Positions 11,023-22,862 of a stretch of DNA of 64,000 nucleotides are shown one piece after another. Each line of letters begins with the position of its first letter. Position 1 is the stretch's first letter. The notes beneath the pieces are model-generated. The model saw only the letters and a program-made list of their open reading frames with translations. It did no database searches and was not told where the DNA came from. Location: the NCBI GenBank assembly GCA_033977485.1, contig CM066988.1, positions 2,239,501 through 2,303,500 on the forward strand, written 5' to 3'. A program made the translations under genes and the position numbers. Origin of the DNA: Hydrangea macrophylla. Lineage: Eukaryota; Streptophyta; Magnoliopsida; Cornales; Hydrangeaceae.

Positions 11023-12440
11023 TTAACAGTCCCATGGAATCAGTTGATCCATAGAAGTCATATTACTGTACATTCCACAAGGCACAAGTGAAGACTCCAT
11101 AAATTCAAAATCAAAGTTAGAGGTCTCAATAAATGAATTATCCATATTCTGATCAATATTATTAACCCTTGATGACCCATTACTGAATTTACCAACATTA
11201 ATTTCTCCTCCATCATCATGATCATAACCAGCTTCCACCTCTTCTTGTACTTGTTGTGGCTTTTCTATCTCCATATTCTCTTCTTCTCTTTTGGCTTCAA
11301 ATTGTTCCATATTGGTAACCCACATGCAATTCTCATCTAGAATATTGATATTATTCCCAAACCCAACTGATGGATTCAAGGAATTAGAAGATAACCAACT
11401 ACCAAAGTTAGGGTTTTGGGATTCAAAGCCGCCGGCCTGGGTAATATTGGTTGAGTTTTCATGCAATATTGAGCTGGTAGTACTAGTAATTATTTGATTG
11501 GGTAGTAGTACTGTAGAAGCATTATTAATAGGAGGGGGATGAATATCATGAGGAGCTGGTAATATTGTTACAAAATGGGTACTAGTACTGTTTGTATTTA
11601 TGTCCAATAATGAGGCAATATCTTTGGTCTGCTGCAGTGAAGTACTAGTACTTATAGAGAAACCTGAGGTGGCGCCGGCCGGTTGTTGATATATATGATG
11701 AGAGAGAACTTTGTTTGCATTAATGTTCTTGTCATGAGAAGAGAGAAGATTGTGAGTGTTGGGATCCAAGCCTTGAGCAATGAGCTTCTTCTTGATGCAT
11801 GAATTCCAGAAGTTCTTCACTTCATTGTCTGTTCTACCAGGTAGATGTTTAGCTATCTGAGCCCATCTGTTGCCTAGAATTCTATGAACATCAATGATTG
11901 TTCTCTCTTCTTGTTCAGTAAAAGACCCCCTTTTCAGATCTGGCCTCAAATAGTTTATCCATCTCAGTCTGCAACTCTTTCCGCACCTTTGCAATCCTGT
12001 GCGAAATATATACATATACATCTCTTCAATTAAGATTCAAGAAATTAAATGGCAACAACGAACAAGCTAGCTAGAACATTAATAATGAGTGGTGCGTATT
12101 TAATTTTTATTTTCATTTTTTGTTGGTAACACAGGATCGCCGACCCTATCAACTGAGTTCATTTATAATATGTGGCCGTACGTACTAGAAACCTAGCTAC
12201 ACCCCTCCACACGGTGTTTTCATCATGATCAATTTTCATTTTCTCACTTGATGAATATATATATATATATATAGCCTAACACTCGACCTTGGGACCTCAA
12301 GAGTACTACAGAGAAGTCCCAACCACTTGATCTACCCCAAAGTCGGGGTTGAACATTGAAGACTACTACTATATATCAAGATAAACACACAATATATATG
12401 TAGAGAGAGAGAGAGAGAGAAGGGTAGTGACCTGCTATTT

Positions 12441-12487
<47 letters not shown>

Positions 12488-12625
12488 GTAGTGACCTGCT
12501 ATTTTAGGGACAGAACTCCAACAGCCATGGCCATGGGTAGTGATGTGTCTAACTAGCTTATCATCTTCTTCAGGAGACCATAGGCCTCTCTTAACTTTCT
12601 GTTTGCTGCAACAGTGATGGCCCAT
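11023..12625 (-). CDS. R2R3-MYB transcription factor (MYB26/MYB103-like), two exons
   Basis: This is a nuclear DNA-binding regulator. Exon 1 is 12625-12496 (start [10 protein letters not shown]). Intron 1 is 12495-11997 (GT...CACAG). Exon 2 is 11996-11023. The joined frame gives 367 residues. R2 has its three tryptophans at 16, 36 and 56. R3 has Phe69, Trp88 and Trp107, as in plant R2R3-MYBs. The bHLH-interaction signature in R3 is absent. The tail is Asn/Ser/Thr-rich with an acidic C-terminal half. An in-frame ATG lies 14 codons upstream, but MGHHCC matches the family start. The intron often found within R3 is missing. The N-terminus and the [15 protein letters not shown] linker resemble secondary-wall/anther MYBs (MYB26, MYB103 and subgroup 13 relatives). 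The exact orthologue is not resolved. Confidence 0.9.
12404..12495. repeat. (GA)n microsatellite with duplicated exon-1/intron-1 junction
   Basis: Two (GA)n tracts (about 12404-12420 and 12443-12484) are each followed by the same segment AGGGTAGTGACCTGCTATTT. The copy at 12486-12506 is the true exon-1 end and splice donor. The copy at 12421-12440 lies inside the intron. On the minus strand both copies read AATAGCAG|GTCACTACC, so the intron contains a duplicate 5' splice site about 65 bp downstream. Confidence 0.85.
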
Positions 12626-12842
12626 CTCTCTCAATCCTCCACCTTCCTCTACTGAACACCTTACCATCTATATATTGTGCCTTTTGTGCATAGCCACACT
12701 CCCTTTTATTTTCTTGTGCACTTTGTCATAGAAAAGTAATTCTTTTCTCACATACAGAGGTGTTTTCTACAAATTTTAGCTATGTTATAGTGTGTGATAT
12801 AGATGAAGTGTACTTCATCTAACATATTATACATATCAATAT

Positions 12843-12910
<68 letters not shown>
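12626..12910 (-). promoter_or_regulatory. MYB upstream region: (TC)n tract and 22-bp palindrome
   Basis: Upstream of the MYB start, the minus strand carries a long (TC)n tract (plus-strand (GA)n, about 12844-12907). An inverted repeat with 10-bp arms, TAGATGAAGT/ACTTCATCTA around GT, lies at 12800-12821. TC tracts are common in plant 5' UTRs and core promoters. The transcription start is not determined. A TATATAG word at 12668-12674 is close to the ATG and may be within the UTR. Confidence 0.5.
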
Positions 12911-12912
<2 letters not shown>

Positions 12913-13347
12913 TGTGCTGGAATTTTTAACTTGGGGTTTACTCATGAAGAGGACCAGATCAGGTCTCATTGAGTGTTTTGGCAGCTTCCAAAGCCTTGTC
13001 TATAACCATTGCTCTCACCTTTGGTTATTATTCTTTAATCAAACGAAGAAAAACATCTCCTCACAAGGAATTTTATATTATTATATACACAAACATGTAT
13101 ATATGTATAGAGGGATCTGAGAGACATATATTTATGACTTTTATATATATATATATATACATTATATAACAAGTACCATCTATAATCATATGAGTGCCGA
13201 AGCACAAATATGTAAACAGAACACCTAAATAATATATTTGTTGGTGTTAATTTTTAAAATTATTCATCAGTTACCATACAAAGTTTGAATTAATTTTAGA
13301 ACTGCCACGACACATCAGCAGGTGGATAGTTAGGTGCACAAAACTAA
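12911..13347. other. Intergenic, no feature recognised
   Basis: AT-rich DNA with (TA)n stretches near 13141-13160. No coding region or repeat family was recognised. Confidence 0.5.
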
Positions 13348-13349
13348 TA

Positions 13350-13601
13350 CTCCCTCCGTCCCATTTTGAGAGTCTATTATTCCATTTTGGGGTGTCCCAA
13401 AATAGTGTCCACTTTCCTAAAATTTATGTACAATTTTTACTTACTTTCCAAAATTATCCCTCCTTGAAATCTACACCAAGACAAAACTAAAAAAGTTGTT
13501 GTAATGATTAGGGGCAATTGTGGAAAGTAGGTGTAGATTCTTTTTGTCCCCTTAATAAGTTGAGTTCCCAAAGATGGACTCTCAAAATGGGACGGAGGGA
13601 G
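13350..13601. mobile_element. Stowaway-type MITE (252 bp)
   Basis: The ends are perfect inverted repeats of at least 25 bp starting CTCCCTCCGTCCCATTTTGA. They are flanked by TA on both sides (13348-13349 and 13602-13603). Terminal sequence, TA target duplication and length are those of Stowaway MITEs, which are mobilised by Tc1/Mariner transposases. No ORF is inside. It lies about 0.7 kb upstream of the MYB start. Confidence 0.97.
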
Positions 13602-13603
13602 TA

Positions 13604-16186
13604 TAATTAACTTATATCATTTTGATTAATCAGCTTATATACTATTAAGTACTCACATTTTCCACACATTGGTCTTTCACCGAGTAACCTAAGTTTCAGA
13701 TTGTCTAGAAGAGTGTAACAAAAAAAAGCTTGTCTAGAAGAGTAGTGAATGTATACCCCACTTAATTAATGTATATATGTAACACGTAAAAAGAGTAGTC
13801 CTAGATACACTACTATATATATATATATGTATGTATTTTGCATCTAGTACGTATGATGTGAGCCACGTGATTAAAAAAAATCAGAATTAGAATTAAAATC
13901 AGTGGAAAACCGGTAATAGGGCTATAGAGTGCTTATATGAGCTTAGTATATACGTAACATTTGTAACAGCTTAATTAGGAATAAAAAAAACTTAGTATAC
14001 TTATATGAGGAAAGACATATCATTAGGGTGGAGAATTAATCATAGCGTGGCCATTTAGGGGAAGACCTAATGATTTTGTTGAAGAGGCACATCATTTCTT
14101 GCATTGTTCCTTCTTAATAAACTAACAATAAAGAAAAATGAAAAATGTTACTCACACACTTTTTCACATCTTAAGTTTTAAATGTATGTATTTTGTGCTA
14201 TTTGAATTTTTTTATATTTTTTTGTGCACCACTTACACATCACAGAGTACATCCATTTAAAATTGTGTGTGAAAAAATGTATGAATATAATAGTGCTCAA
14301 GAAAAATACTCTCATGCTCACATTTAACATTTTAATCGTCCCAAAACTATTGTCATAAGAATATTTAACAATAATCTTTATGTCACTTTTCAAAATTACC
14401 CTCAATTGAATTTGAAAATTAACACCGAACAAAAAGTTTTTTTAAAAAAATAAAACAAAATAATAGGAGAAGAGATAATGTTGGAATAATGCCATAATTA
14501 ATACTTTCATGCATGTGAGTATGCTCATTACCATTAATTTTCCAAAAAAAAATTGGATTTCCATTTATGAAAACATAAAATTTACCCTTCTCCCCAAATC
14601 TGATCATTATTCTCTGCCTCTCCAAACTCATATCTACATGTATATGAGAGATTGTGTGCGTACGGGCATATAATACAGAAAAAGGAAAATATATATATAT
14701 ATATATATATAACTTTACTTCACTCAACCGTTGCTTAGGAGAGTCAATTTCTTGGTGTCAACGATGATGGTAATGATTGGATATGTCTGCCTTTCATGAT
14801 TTTCACCCTTCCATTTCCTCTTTTTTGCCACAAAGTACTTTTCCATAGAATTTTCAAATTTCCTTAATTTCTTTGGAGAAAATCACGTGGAAAAGTAAAA
14901 AACTTCAAAGAGGTGAAGCCCATAGATTAAACAAATAATAATTAATGAGGTGTGGTCCTTCGTTTCAACCTTTTTCCAAATGTTAATTTGACTTTCCTCT
15001 CCCATCATTACAAGTTTACAACCAAGAGCAAAGTTAAAATTTTCCACTAGCTGCTCTCTAATTAAAAACTTTCTTCTCAAAGAGTTATTGTCTATATATG
15101 GTCCTGGATCATAGGTTATGCATTGGTTTGGGCTAGCTAATAGAGAGCTAGTTATATATAGATTTATTTATATTTTTTTATTTTTTTTTATTTTTAATAA
15201 TTAGCCAGATCTCTTGACCACATATATAACAATATCTTATTGACTAAGACTATCACGTGACCCTAAATCTGAACCATAGAATAATTTATGTTTCACCTTT
15301 ACAAAATTTAGTTTTCTCATGACACTTTCCCTATTTTGGACCAATAAAAGTTACTTTTTGGTTTTTTTTTTTTTTTTGGTTTCTGCACATACTCAAGTAG
15401 GATCATTATCTTCCCAACAATTTCACCTTTTTGTTTTTGTTAATTACTATATCTTAATCTAATAATAATGATGGAAACCAAACTTGTTATCTAAAAGCTA
15501 ATAACATTTCAATCAAGAATAATCACGTCTGACTTTTTTTAGCGGGTGGATTTATAGATTTGGACTTTTCTCTTCTTTTTTTTTTTTGGTTCTCTTTTTT
15601 TCTTCATCCGAATTTTTTTGTTCTCTTTTTTTCTTCATCCGAATTTGCTTGTATAACCCATCTAGTCTAATCTTTTCTAAGGCATTTACATTTATATTAA
15701 TATTAGCGTTTTCCCGTATTATGTAGGGGATACAAATAAACAGACAATGTATTTATGGCAGGATTTGAGAAGTGGAGAGGAATTGGGGAGAGAAAAAATG
15801 AAAGTAGAGAAAATATCATGCCATGCATGTATGATAATTATTCTAGTTTTATTTATTTATTTATTTATTTTTTTTTTTTTTATCTCAAAAATCTGAGTAA
15901 ATGGAGAGCTCACGTCAAAATTCCATTGCTAGACAGAGCTATAGAGGTATAGATACTTGATGCTGTTAAACAAAAATGAAAAAAAGCTTTTGCGACATAT
16001 TTCTTCCCTTTTTTCCTTTGAGCAATGCTATGTTTCCAATTCTGTATTTGTTGTACTACTGATCACTTTTGCAATATGTGGTACAGCTATTAAGTCATCA
16101 TTTAAGAACTATTATGTGACTAAACTTTGGAAGCTTATTATTATTCTTTTCGGTTTGATAGTTTACTATAGCTAGGCTGAAGACAT
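13604..16186. other. Intergenic, AT-rich, low-complexity tracts
   Basis: No supported gene. Contents are (TA)n near 14690-14710, T-rich runs near 15360-15378 and 15855-15880, and a roughly 30-bp direct duplication containing TTCTTCATCCGAATTT near 15600-15645. Small frames here lack any recognised domain. Confidence 0.5.
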
Positions 16187-16642
16187 GGGCGGCTCAATTT
16201 TTAAAAATTATTTTTTTACCCTATGTATTTTAAATTCTATGTATTTGTGTTCCCTTAAATTTTTAGGTTACCTCTTTCTATTCTCATAAATCTCATTTTG
16301 GTCCTTAAAATTTTAATAATTTTAACCCATATGAACAACTTCTTTACTCAATTAGTTTCAATTGTTTAAGGTGTTATAGATATCCATTTTAACATATTAA
16401 GGGTTCTTTATTTTGTATGTGAAATTAGCAGAGGAAAAAAAGGAATTAAACATATGAATGCACTTCCTTTTAAAAGAGTTGTGGAGATATTAGTTTCTAT
16501 TTGAATAATCATACATTAACCTAACATACTATAGGTTAAATCCAGGGCGACCACGCGATTTTTACACCCTAAAAATTCAAAATTATAGCATTTCTACCAG
16601 AGAAAAAAAAGGCACAGGGGGTGCTGCCCTAGATCCCTCATA
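16187..16642. mobile_element. Possible DNA-transposon remnant into which element A inserted
   Basis: The stretch begins CATGGGCGGCTCAATTTTT and contains GGGGGTGCTGCCCTAGATCC just before element A. After A (54389 onward) the sequence continues CAGCTGAGCTCAAATCC and TACTCTGCCCTTG. The two outer edges are roughly inverted, like the GGCGGAGC..AGGATTT termini of common plant non-autonomous DNA elements. The match is imperfect and the call is tentative. Confidence 0.3.
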
Positions 16643-16647
16643 TAAAC

Positions 16648-17402
16648 TGTAATACCCTGTATTTTTGGATAGTATAAAAATGAATGAGATAAAAAAAATA
16701 AAAATGATCAAATCTTTTCAAATCTTTTCAAGGGGGAATGGCATTACAGGTTGCTGACAAAAACCGAGGCTCTTTGTTGCTGGAATATTGTAACGCTGTT
16801 CACTGGTATGTATATGTTAAATTGCTGAGCTTAATGGAAAGTGATGATGTGGATGAATTCCTATTATTTCCAAGGTCACCACTTCCATGTTTAAGTAGAG
16901 TTGGTGGTTGGTCTATTTTGGGTGCCTGTTTTTGTTGGGGAACTGATCTTTGGATTTTATCTGCCTAGAGTTTGTCTCCTATTTGACTAGTGTGGGTCTG
17001 CTTTGTTTGTGGTTTCAGGGGTTTTCAGTTGACTGAAGTGTTTTTTTTTATGTATGTATCTTGATGGGTCTCCCATCCATTAATGAAACAAATTTTGATG
17101 AGCAAAAAAAAAAAAAAAATGAATGAGATATTTTAATACTTCCTTTGATCATACCTAAAATTTTACCGTCAATCGATCACAGTCATTTCAAGCGATTGAG
17201 AATTTCTGAGTTCAAGCAATCGAACCTCTTTCAAGCGATCGAAACCCTGCCGACATGAATTTATTACATGTTCCCTTTTTCAATCGATCGAATCGGTCTC
17301 AATCGATCAAACCTGGCCAGTCTACTCTCAAGCGATCGAAGTCGCTTCGATCTATCAAAAATGTCAAAAAAACTTTATCTCAATTTATGCACTGGAATGC
17401 CA
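16648..17402 (+). repeat. Element A 5' LTR, first part only
   Basis: From 16648 this matches the start of the 3' LTR at 42025, for example GTATAAAAATGAATGAGAT, CATGAATTTATTAC and CTCAATTTATGC. It is interrupted by the retrocopy at 16691-17114. It ends where element E begins at 17403, at the word GAATGCCA, which in the 3' LTR continues uninterrupted at 42289. The rest of the LTR (about 1.8 kb) is gone. Several TTCRATCGATYGAA-type words lie between 17165 and 17360. Confidence 0.85.
16691..17114 (+). mobile_element. Poly(A)-tailed retrocopy (truncated LINE or processed RNA), 424 bp
   Basis: It is flanked by a 15-bp target duplication AAAAATGAATGAGAT (16676-16690 and 17115-17129) and ends in a poly(A) run after TTTTGATGAGC. 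The homologous LTR at about 42050-42070 has the same site without the insertion. A short open frame (16738-16965) has no domain I recognise. Features fit target-primed reverse transcription by LINE machinery. Whether the source is a 5'-truncated LINE or a cellular mRNA is unresolved. Confidence 0.8.
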
Positions 17403-18979
17403 CGACACAACTGAAAAATTGTGCACTCTTGTGCAACACCCAAGTGTAGGTGATCGTGTAAGTAATACTGGATAAGTCTAGGTCGATCCCACAGGGAAGG
17501 AATAGGAAAAATGTCTACTAAGTTACAACCTAAAGAAAGAAAAATATGAATATAAGAGTAGAGGTTCGAACAAATCCTAATTACTTAAATTAAACTAAAC
17601 TAAATAATAAACTAAAACATATAGAAACATAACTAATTAAATAATTAAATTTAAGGTGTTGAAAACACGTGAATCCATATTGATCATAACCATATACCAT
17701 GCACATTCATTAACATTCTATGGAGTTCATTCCTTTTCAGCATTCTGTATTTTTTAAAGATAAAGAATCAATAGCCCTTACATGACCAGGACTATATTAT
17801 CACAAGTAATTTAAAATACTTAGAAAATAGTTTAAAACAATGGTTGAGACTCGCACCCTCAATGGTGTTAGCATTCAAGGTGGTTTGCAAAAGTCATTGA
17901 AGAAAAGACCTTACGGCTTTAAGTTCTAAAAACTATTGTGACAAACTAAACTTACTGGAATAATTTAATGATAGATTTCTAAAACAAAAAATCTTAGAAT
18001 ACTTAAAAAAATCATCTCAGGAATTAACCAGTTCGATCGATCGATACGTTTTCGATCGATCGAACTGCATCATCCTTCAATCGATCGAAATGACTTCGAT
18101 CACTTGACTATGACTCAGTTTCAATTGATCGAAATATCTTCGATCGATCGAATGCAGGCTTTCTATAGAATGCATGGTAGAGGCTGGGAATCAACGTTTC
18201 ATCACATATTCCCAACTACTAAATTACGAAAACATGACAAAACAATTGCAGAAATAATAAACTAAAGCAGTCATAACTTCTAAACTAATAAACATTCAAA
18301 TAAAGACAAAGGAAAAGAAAAACCCGGAATAATCTGATTAGAACTTGAAATCAACTTGAAATCTTGAGTCTTGATTACAGAAATTGAAAGGAGGGAGAAG
18401 ATTACATAAAACTAACTTAATCTACTCCTAATCTACCTAAAACCAACCCTAAAACTGCTGTTTTTTGTGTTCTGGGATGTTCTCCTTGCGTCTGCTACCA
18501 TAGCAGCTTATTTATAGGGTTCCTGCAGACTGTACACAACTTTCTAGAAAATTTCATCTTCAATCGATTGAACTATCTTCAATTGCTTAAACTTCTCTGC
18601 TTTTGACAACTCTACGCACCGATGGGAGAATGGCCATATCTCTTCACTCGAATCTCGTATTGACCTCTGGTTTATGGCCATGCGACCGTAACTTGTACAT
18701 ATACATTTTATATTTCTTGGGAAATCTTCCAATTTTGAGGTCTTCAATGTCAAAAATGACATTTCTCAGCTGTTTCTGTTGTTCTCTCCATCAGAATCAC
18801 TTTTTATGCAACAACTATTTTCCATGACCTGTAAAATAGTGTAAAAATACATGTTTGAGTCTCAACATCATAGAAAACACTTAATCATAGATATGCATCT
18901 AAATCTAGGGACTTAGGGATAAAAGTATGCACAAATAACCGTTAAATGTGTTATAAAATGTAGTTTCTCCCTATAATCA
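17403..18979 (-). repeat. Element E 3' LTR (complete, about 1577 bp)
   Basis: The left edge is set by comparison with the second LTR (TGACACGAC at 22863, here CGACACAAC). The right edge ATAATCA (18979) is followed by CACCCCTCAAC, a likely polypurine tract on the minus strand. On the minus strand a TATA box (CCTATAAATAAG, about 18512-18523) has an AATCGATTGAA word about 40 bp upstream. A dense set of TTCGATCGATCGAA-type words lies at 18025-18150. Confidence 0.8.
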
Positions 18980-19385
18980 CACCCCTCAACTAGCTTGTTG
19001 CTAGTCCCTAGCAGTGAAGCGAACTACAACAATGTTTAATTAAACTCTAATAAATGAAAACAAAGGAAAGTAAATATCCTAACTCACTTTCGCAGGAATC
19101 ACGATTGCATTTAGCGTATGCAACAAACCATTAAACCCCTAGGTTCCCCCTAGTGGACGAGTGTTGTCTGGTGAGGGTTTGTAGTGAATCTACCCACAAA
19201 ATTCATGTTTATGGTAATGATTCTAGTTTAAATGTTTTCAAGAAATTATTCTTCTCATTTAGCAATGTGGTTAAGCTCACTATCTAATGAAACTCTCTAG
19301 TATGTCATAGTCATGCAACACACACATTACAATTAATCTACTGTCAAAGTCATTAATTAGAATATTTCATATACCTATTAATCTT

Positions 19386-19417
<32 letters not shown>

Positions 19418-20982
19418 GACAACCAAAATACAAAACTTTAATTTCAAAGCTCGCATAACCTAAGACACTATCAAGATGTTCATTTTGACTCAACTTTCAC
19501 CGAGATTACACTATCAAGATAAAATTAGCCCAAATTAGGTGTAATAATTATCACTCATACTATGGAAGCTATAAAAGAGCAAATGTAAATAGAATCTAAT
19601 GCTTCTCATATCTAAATTGAAAAATACACATTTAGTGCACAAAGTCTCATGAAATGATACTTTTCACTAGAAGAGCGAGATACCATGGAGAACTCTCTCA
19701 TTACCTTAACTTCAAATCCAATCTACTTAAAATCATCAGAACTTTGAAAAAGAGGTGTTCGATTAAGAAGAAAGAAGTTCGTGATATTCAATTGGGTCAA
19801 AAGATGTGAATTGAATATCTACTACAACTTTTCAAACTTTCTGACATCTCCAATCTCTCTCTTCTTCTTCTTTATTTTTTTTTTCACACTCTTCTTTTTA
19901 TTATTATTTTTTCTTTTGTAACAACAACTATTGGCATTTTTTTTTCTTTTTATTTTCATCGGTTTTTTTTTCTTTGCCAACTTTCCCTTATTTACACTAA
20001 CACTTTCTTGTCAACGTAATACATCTCAATCACTCCTAGGTAGAGAAAAGAAGCTCAAACTCTTAATTTGGAGTTAGGCATAGATTTTAGGAATTGTAAT
20101 GACAAGATAATTATGATATATAAGGCTCAAGAGGTGAAGTAAAGGAATATCATAGAGGTGGGCCAAGGCTGTATTATGCGTGTATGGTCAAAAAATGGCC
20201 TAAATTAGATCTTCTAAGTTCGTAGGATTATTCATTTCAGTAAATTCAAGAGCTCTAAATTTGTTAAATCCTGAACATTCTCTTTTAGTGATCAGTCAAA
20301 ATGAAGAAGAAAAATGAGACTTTCAATGAATTAAGATGCTTTTCAAAAAGTAAGAGTAATTGCATAAAACCCTCGAAAAAAAAAGAATGACTCAAAAGCT
20401 CACTTAGATTATTAGTGTCCACTATAGTCTCTCAAGACACTTAAACTATACTTACTAATTCATTTTAGCTAAGTACAAAGTTGTCACAACGTGCTCAAAG
20501 TTGTTTGAAGATTAAAAACATAAAATATACTATAACTAAGATAGTAAAGAAACTATCATAGTGTATCACATACTAATAACATGCAGAAAAAAACACTAAT
20601 ACATCATAACTAACTACATTAACTAAGAGAGAAATACAAGAACCATTTTATTATCTTTAAAAATTAAAAATTTTAAAAATAATTTTTTTTTTTGCAATTT
20701 TGCTTTACTGAGTTACATGTTGCTAAACAAGTATATTGACATTAAAGCACAATAAAAAAGATATGAGGTATGCAATGACTCACTCCCCCCAACTAAAACT
20801 AAACATTATCCTCAATGTTCTAAACTAATTAAGCACATGGACATATAAAGTGAAGCGAGAGAAGGAAGGATGTTACCTCGAGGCGTTAATATCCAATTTT
20901 TTTTTCAAGTTACCTGCAAAATCATTAGTAGCAACAAGGAAAAATAGAGAATATAATACAACTACTCAGTAAATAAATTCGA
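18980..20982 (-). other. Element E 3' non-coding region
   Basis: No ORF is supported. The stretch has a (TG)n run at about 19388-19418 and pyrimidine-rich runs near 19855-19990. The words CCTCAACTAGCTTGTTGCTAG (a 21-bp stretch near 18985) and CTCCCCCCAACTAAAACT (near 20783) are, from memory, widespread in non-coding parts of Athila-like elements. Confidence 0.6.
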
Positions 20983-22640
20983 TTAATCAAGATTTTTATC
21001 ATAAAGTAATAACCAAAATTTTTGAGGATACTCCCAGTGAAATAATTTAATAGTGAGAAGAACGTTGGGATCCTCATAAAAATGTAACTCCCCCCAACTA
21101 ATGTCAGGCTCAAGGTCAGAGGAGATGATGCAAAACCTATGGCTTCCAAATTTGTTGGGGATAATTATAAGACGAATACCACACTTTTTAGGAATTATGC
21201 TCAAAATATGATCGTTGGTGTTTGCATTTACTATAATGGCCTCTATTTTATATGTAGGAGGTGGCCACGGTTCAATAAAAAGGGTAGGGTCTAAGTGATG
21301 TTCTAATTTAACTTCATTACTCTCCTCTTGTCCTAGAACAGAATCTATGGAGATGTGATCATAGAAATTGGATTTGTGTTCTATGCACATAGTTTTGGAT
21401 GGGACTTGGATAAAGCTCTCTATTTTGGCCTCTGTGTCTTTATCACTCAAGAAGATCAAGCAGTTTAGAAAATTACTAGTTGCTTGTGGAAGGGATCATG
21501 TGGGCCCGATATTTTCTAAGTCCTCTCTTAAAGAATTTTAAAATATAAATTTGTGTGTAGTGCATGTGCTAGAATCCTCACCATTTTCTTCCACAACATC
21601 TTCTTTTTGTTCATGAACAGGGTACATATGACTTTCAAGCACGGGATAAGAGTTTTGATTGATAGTGAGGATAGGTGATGGGCAACTTGGTGACACCACC
21701 TCTTCGGCTAAAAGAGGGGTGGGTTCATGAATATTGTATGAATCTAAACAGGATTTAGAATTTTCAATTACGTCCTCCCTAGGGTCACTATCAAAGATAG
21801 GGGTAGAGTCACCAGGGGACTCCTCCTTTCCTAATTGCGTGCTATCACCTAAACTCTCATTATCTTTAAAAACCTCATTCTCGTCCTTGTAACTCTCCTC
21901 ACTATATATGTCATCTATTGAGGTGCTTTGGTTAAAGAGATTGTGCAACTTTAACCAGACAGTGAGTGAGTTGATGTTTGGGAATGTATATTGAGGAGAA
22001 GATGGTTCTAAAACTTCATGCTCAATGTTTGGTTTTAGAGTTCAGAAATCGTTATACACCTGTCATTATCCTCCAATTCCATTCTATTGTTAGTGTCTTG
22101 AAATTCGGGTTGTAGTGTTGAAGAACTGGTGTAGTCTTCTATAGTTTGGCTAGTAAGTGCTTGTTGATATCTAGTTTCTAATTTATCAATTGCACTATCG
22201 AGCCTTTTTATTTCACTAAGCAGTAATTCTAACATACCATTATCCTCAACTTGGTTATTCTCCTATTATAATTATACGAAGTTTCACCCCATTGTGGTTG
22301 ATAGTAATTCTCATCCCATATTGTTTGTAGGCAAGACTCGCCAAAGGGAAAGTCTTGGTGCATTTGGTAATCGTGAAAACTACTACTATATTCTACAATA
22401 TTATTTTGGTTATATCCCCATTGCTGTTGATAGAACTTTTCATGTGGAGGTTCTTGATACGTTTGATAACATGGGGGGGACTACCACTATTGTTTTTTCA
22501 TTATGGCGGTTGGTAGCACTCGGGTTGATAATGCGAGTCATATGTGGGTGCTTACCAACTTGGGGTTAACTATTTTGATTACTTAATGTGTACATATTTA
22601 TAGTGTTTGTGTTATATGGAGGATAATATGGATATGACAT
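20983..22640 (-). pseudogene. Element E internal ORF, Tyr/Gln/Pro-rich then acidic, degraded
   Basis: A probable start lies at 22640 (MSYPYYPPYN). The N-terminal part is rich in Tyr, Gln and Pro, with fragments such as HEKFYQQQWGY recoverable across stops and frameshifts. The middle (22235-22035) has a likely coiled coil beginning MLELLLSEIKRLDSAI. Then come a Ser/Glu/Asp-rich segment (21948-21538) and a more ordered C-terminal segment (21459-20983). There is no zinc knuckle or enzyme motif. The position suggests a gag-like structural protein of a non-autonomous element. I do not recognise a named family. Confidence 0.55.
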
Positions 22641-22838
22641 GTTTACCCAAAATTTTTAGAATATTCTTTTTTATTTTATTTATCTTATTATTATTATTAT
22701 TATTATTAATATTTATTTATTAAAAAATTTTGAGAAAAAAGTCCAAAGTTTGTTTGTTTGTTTGTTTGTTTGTTTTTTTTTTTTTTAGAAAAAGAAGAAA
22801 AATGGAAATAACTTAGTAAAATCCTAACCTAGTTGCCT

Positions 22839-22856
22839 TCCCCGGTAATGGCGCCA
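22839..22856 (-). other. Element E primer binding site, tRNA-Asp type
   Basis: The minus strand reads TGGCGCCATTACCGGGGA. The plant tRNA-Asp complement is TGGCGCCGTTGCCGGGGA, so two transitions separate them. It lies 6 bp from the LTR edge. Confidence 0.85.
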
Positions 22857-22862
22857 AAAACT

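Noticed and set aside
12002..12021. Possible MYB start at 12021 inside the intron
   Set aside because: The frame opens in the intron. The CACAG acceptor at 11997 and the exon-1 R2 half show the true start is at 12625.
12803..13120. Arg/Glu repeat frame and its antisense Ser/Leu repeat frame
   Set aside because: Both are translations of the (GA)n microsatellite upstream of the MYB gene.
14130..14440. Second MITE suggested by inverted CACACACTTTTTCACA-like words
   Set aside because: Arms are short and imperfect, and no target duplication could be found.
22294..22569. 91-codon plus-strand frame in element E
   Set aside because: It is antisense to the Tyr/Gln-rich ORF, which has the better composition and the element's orientation.
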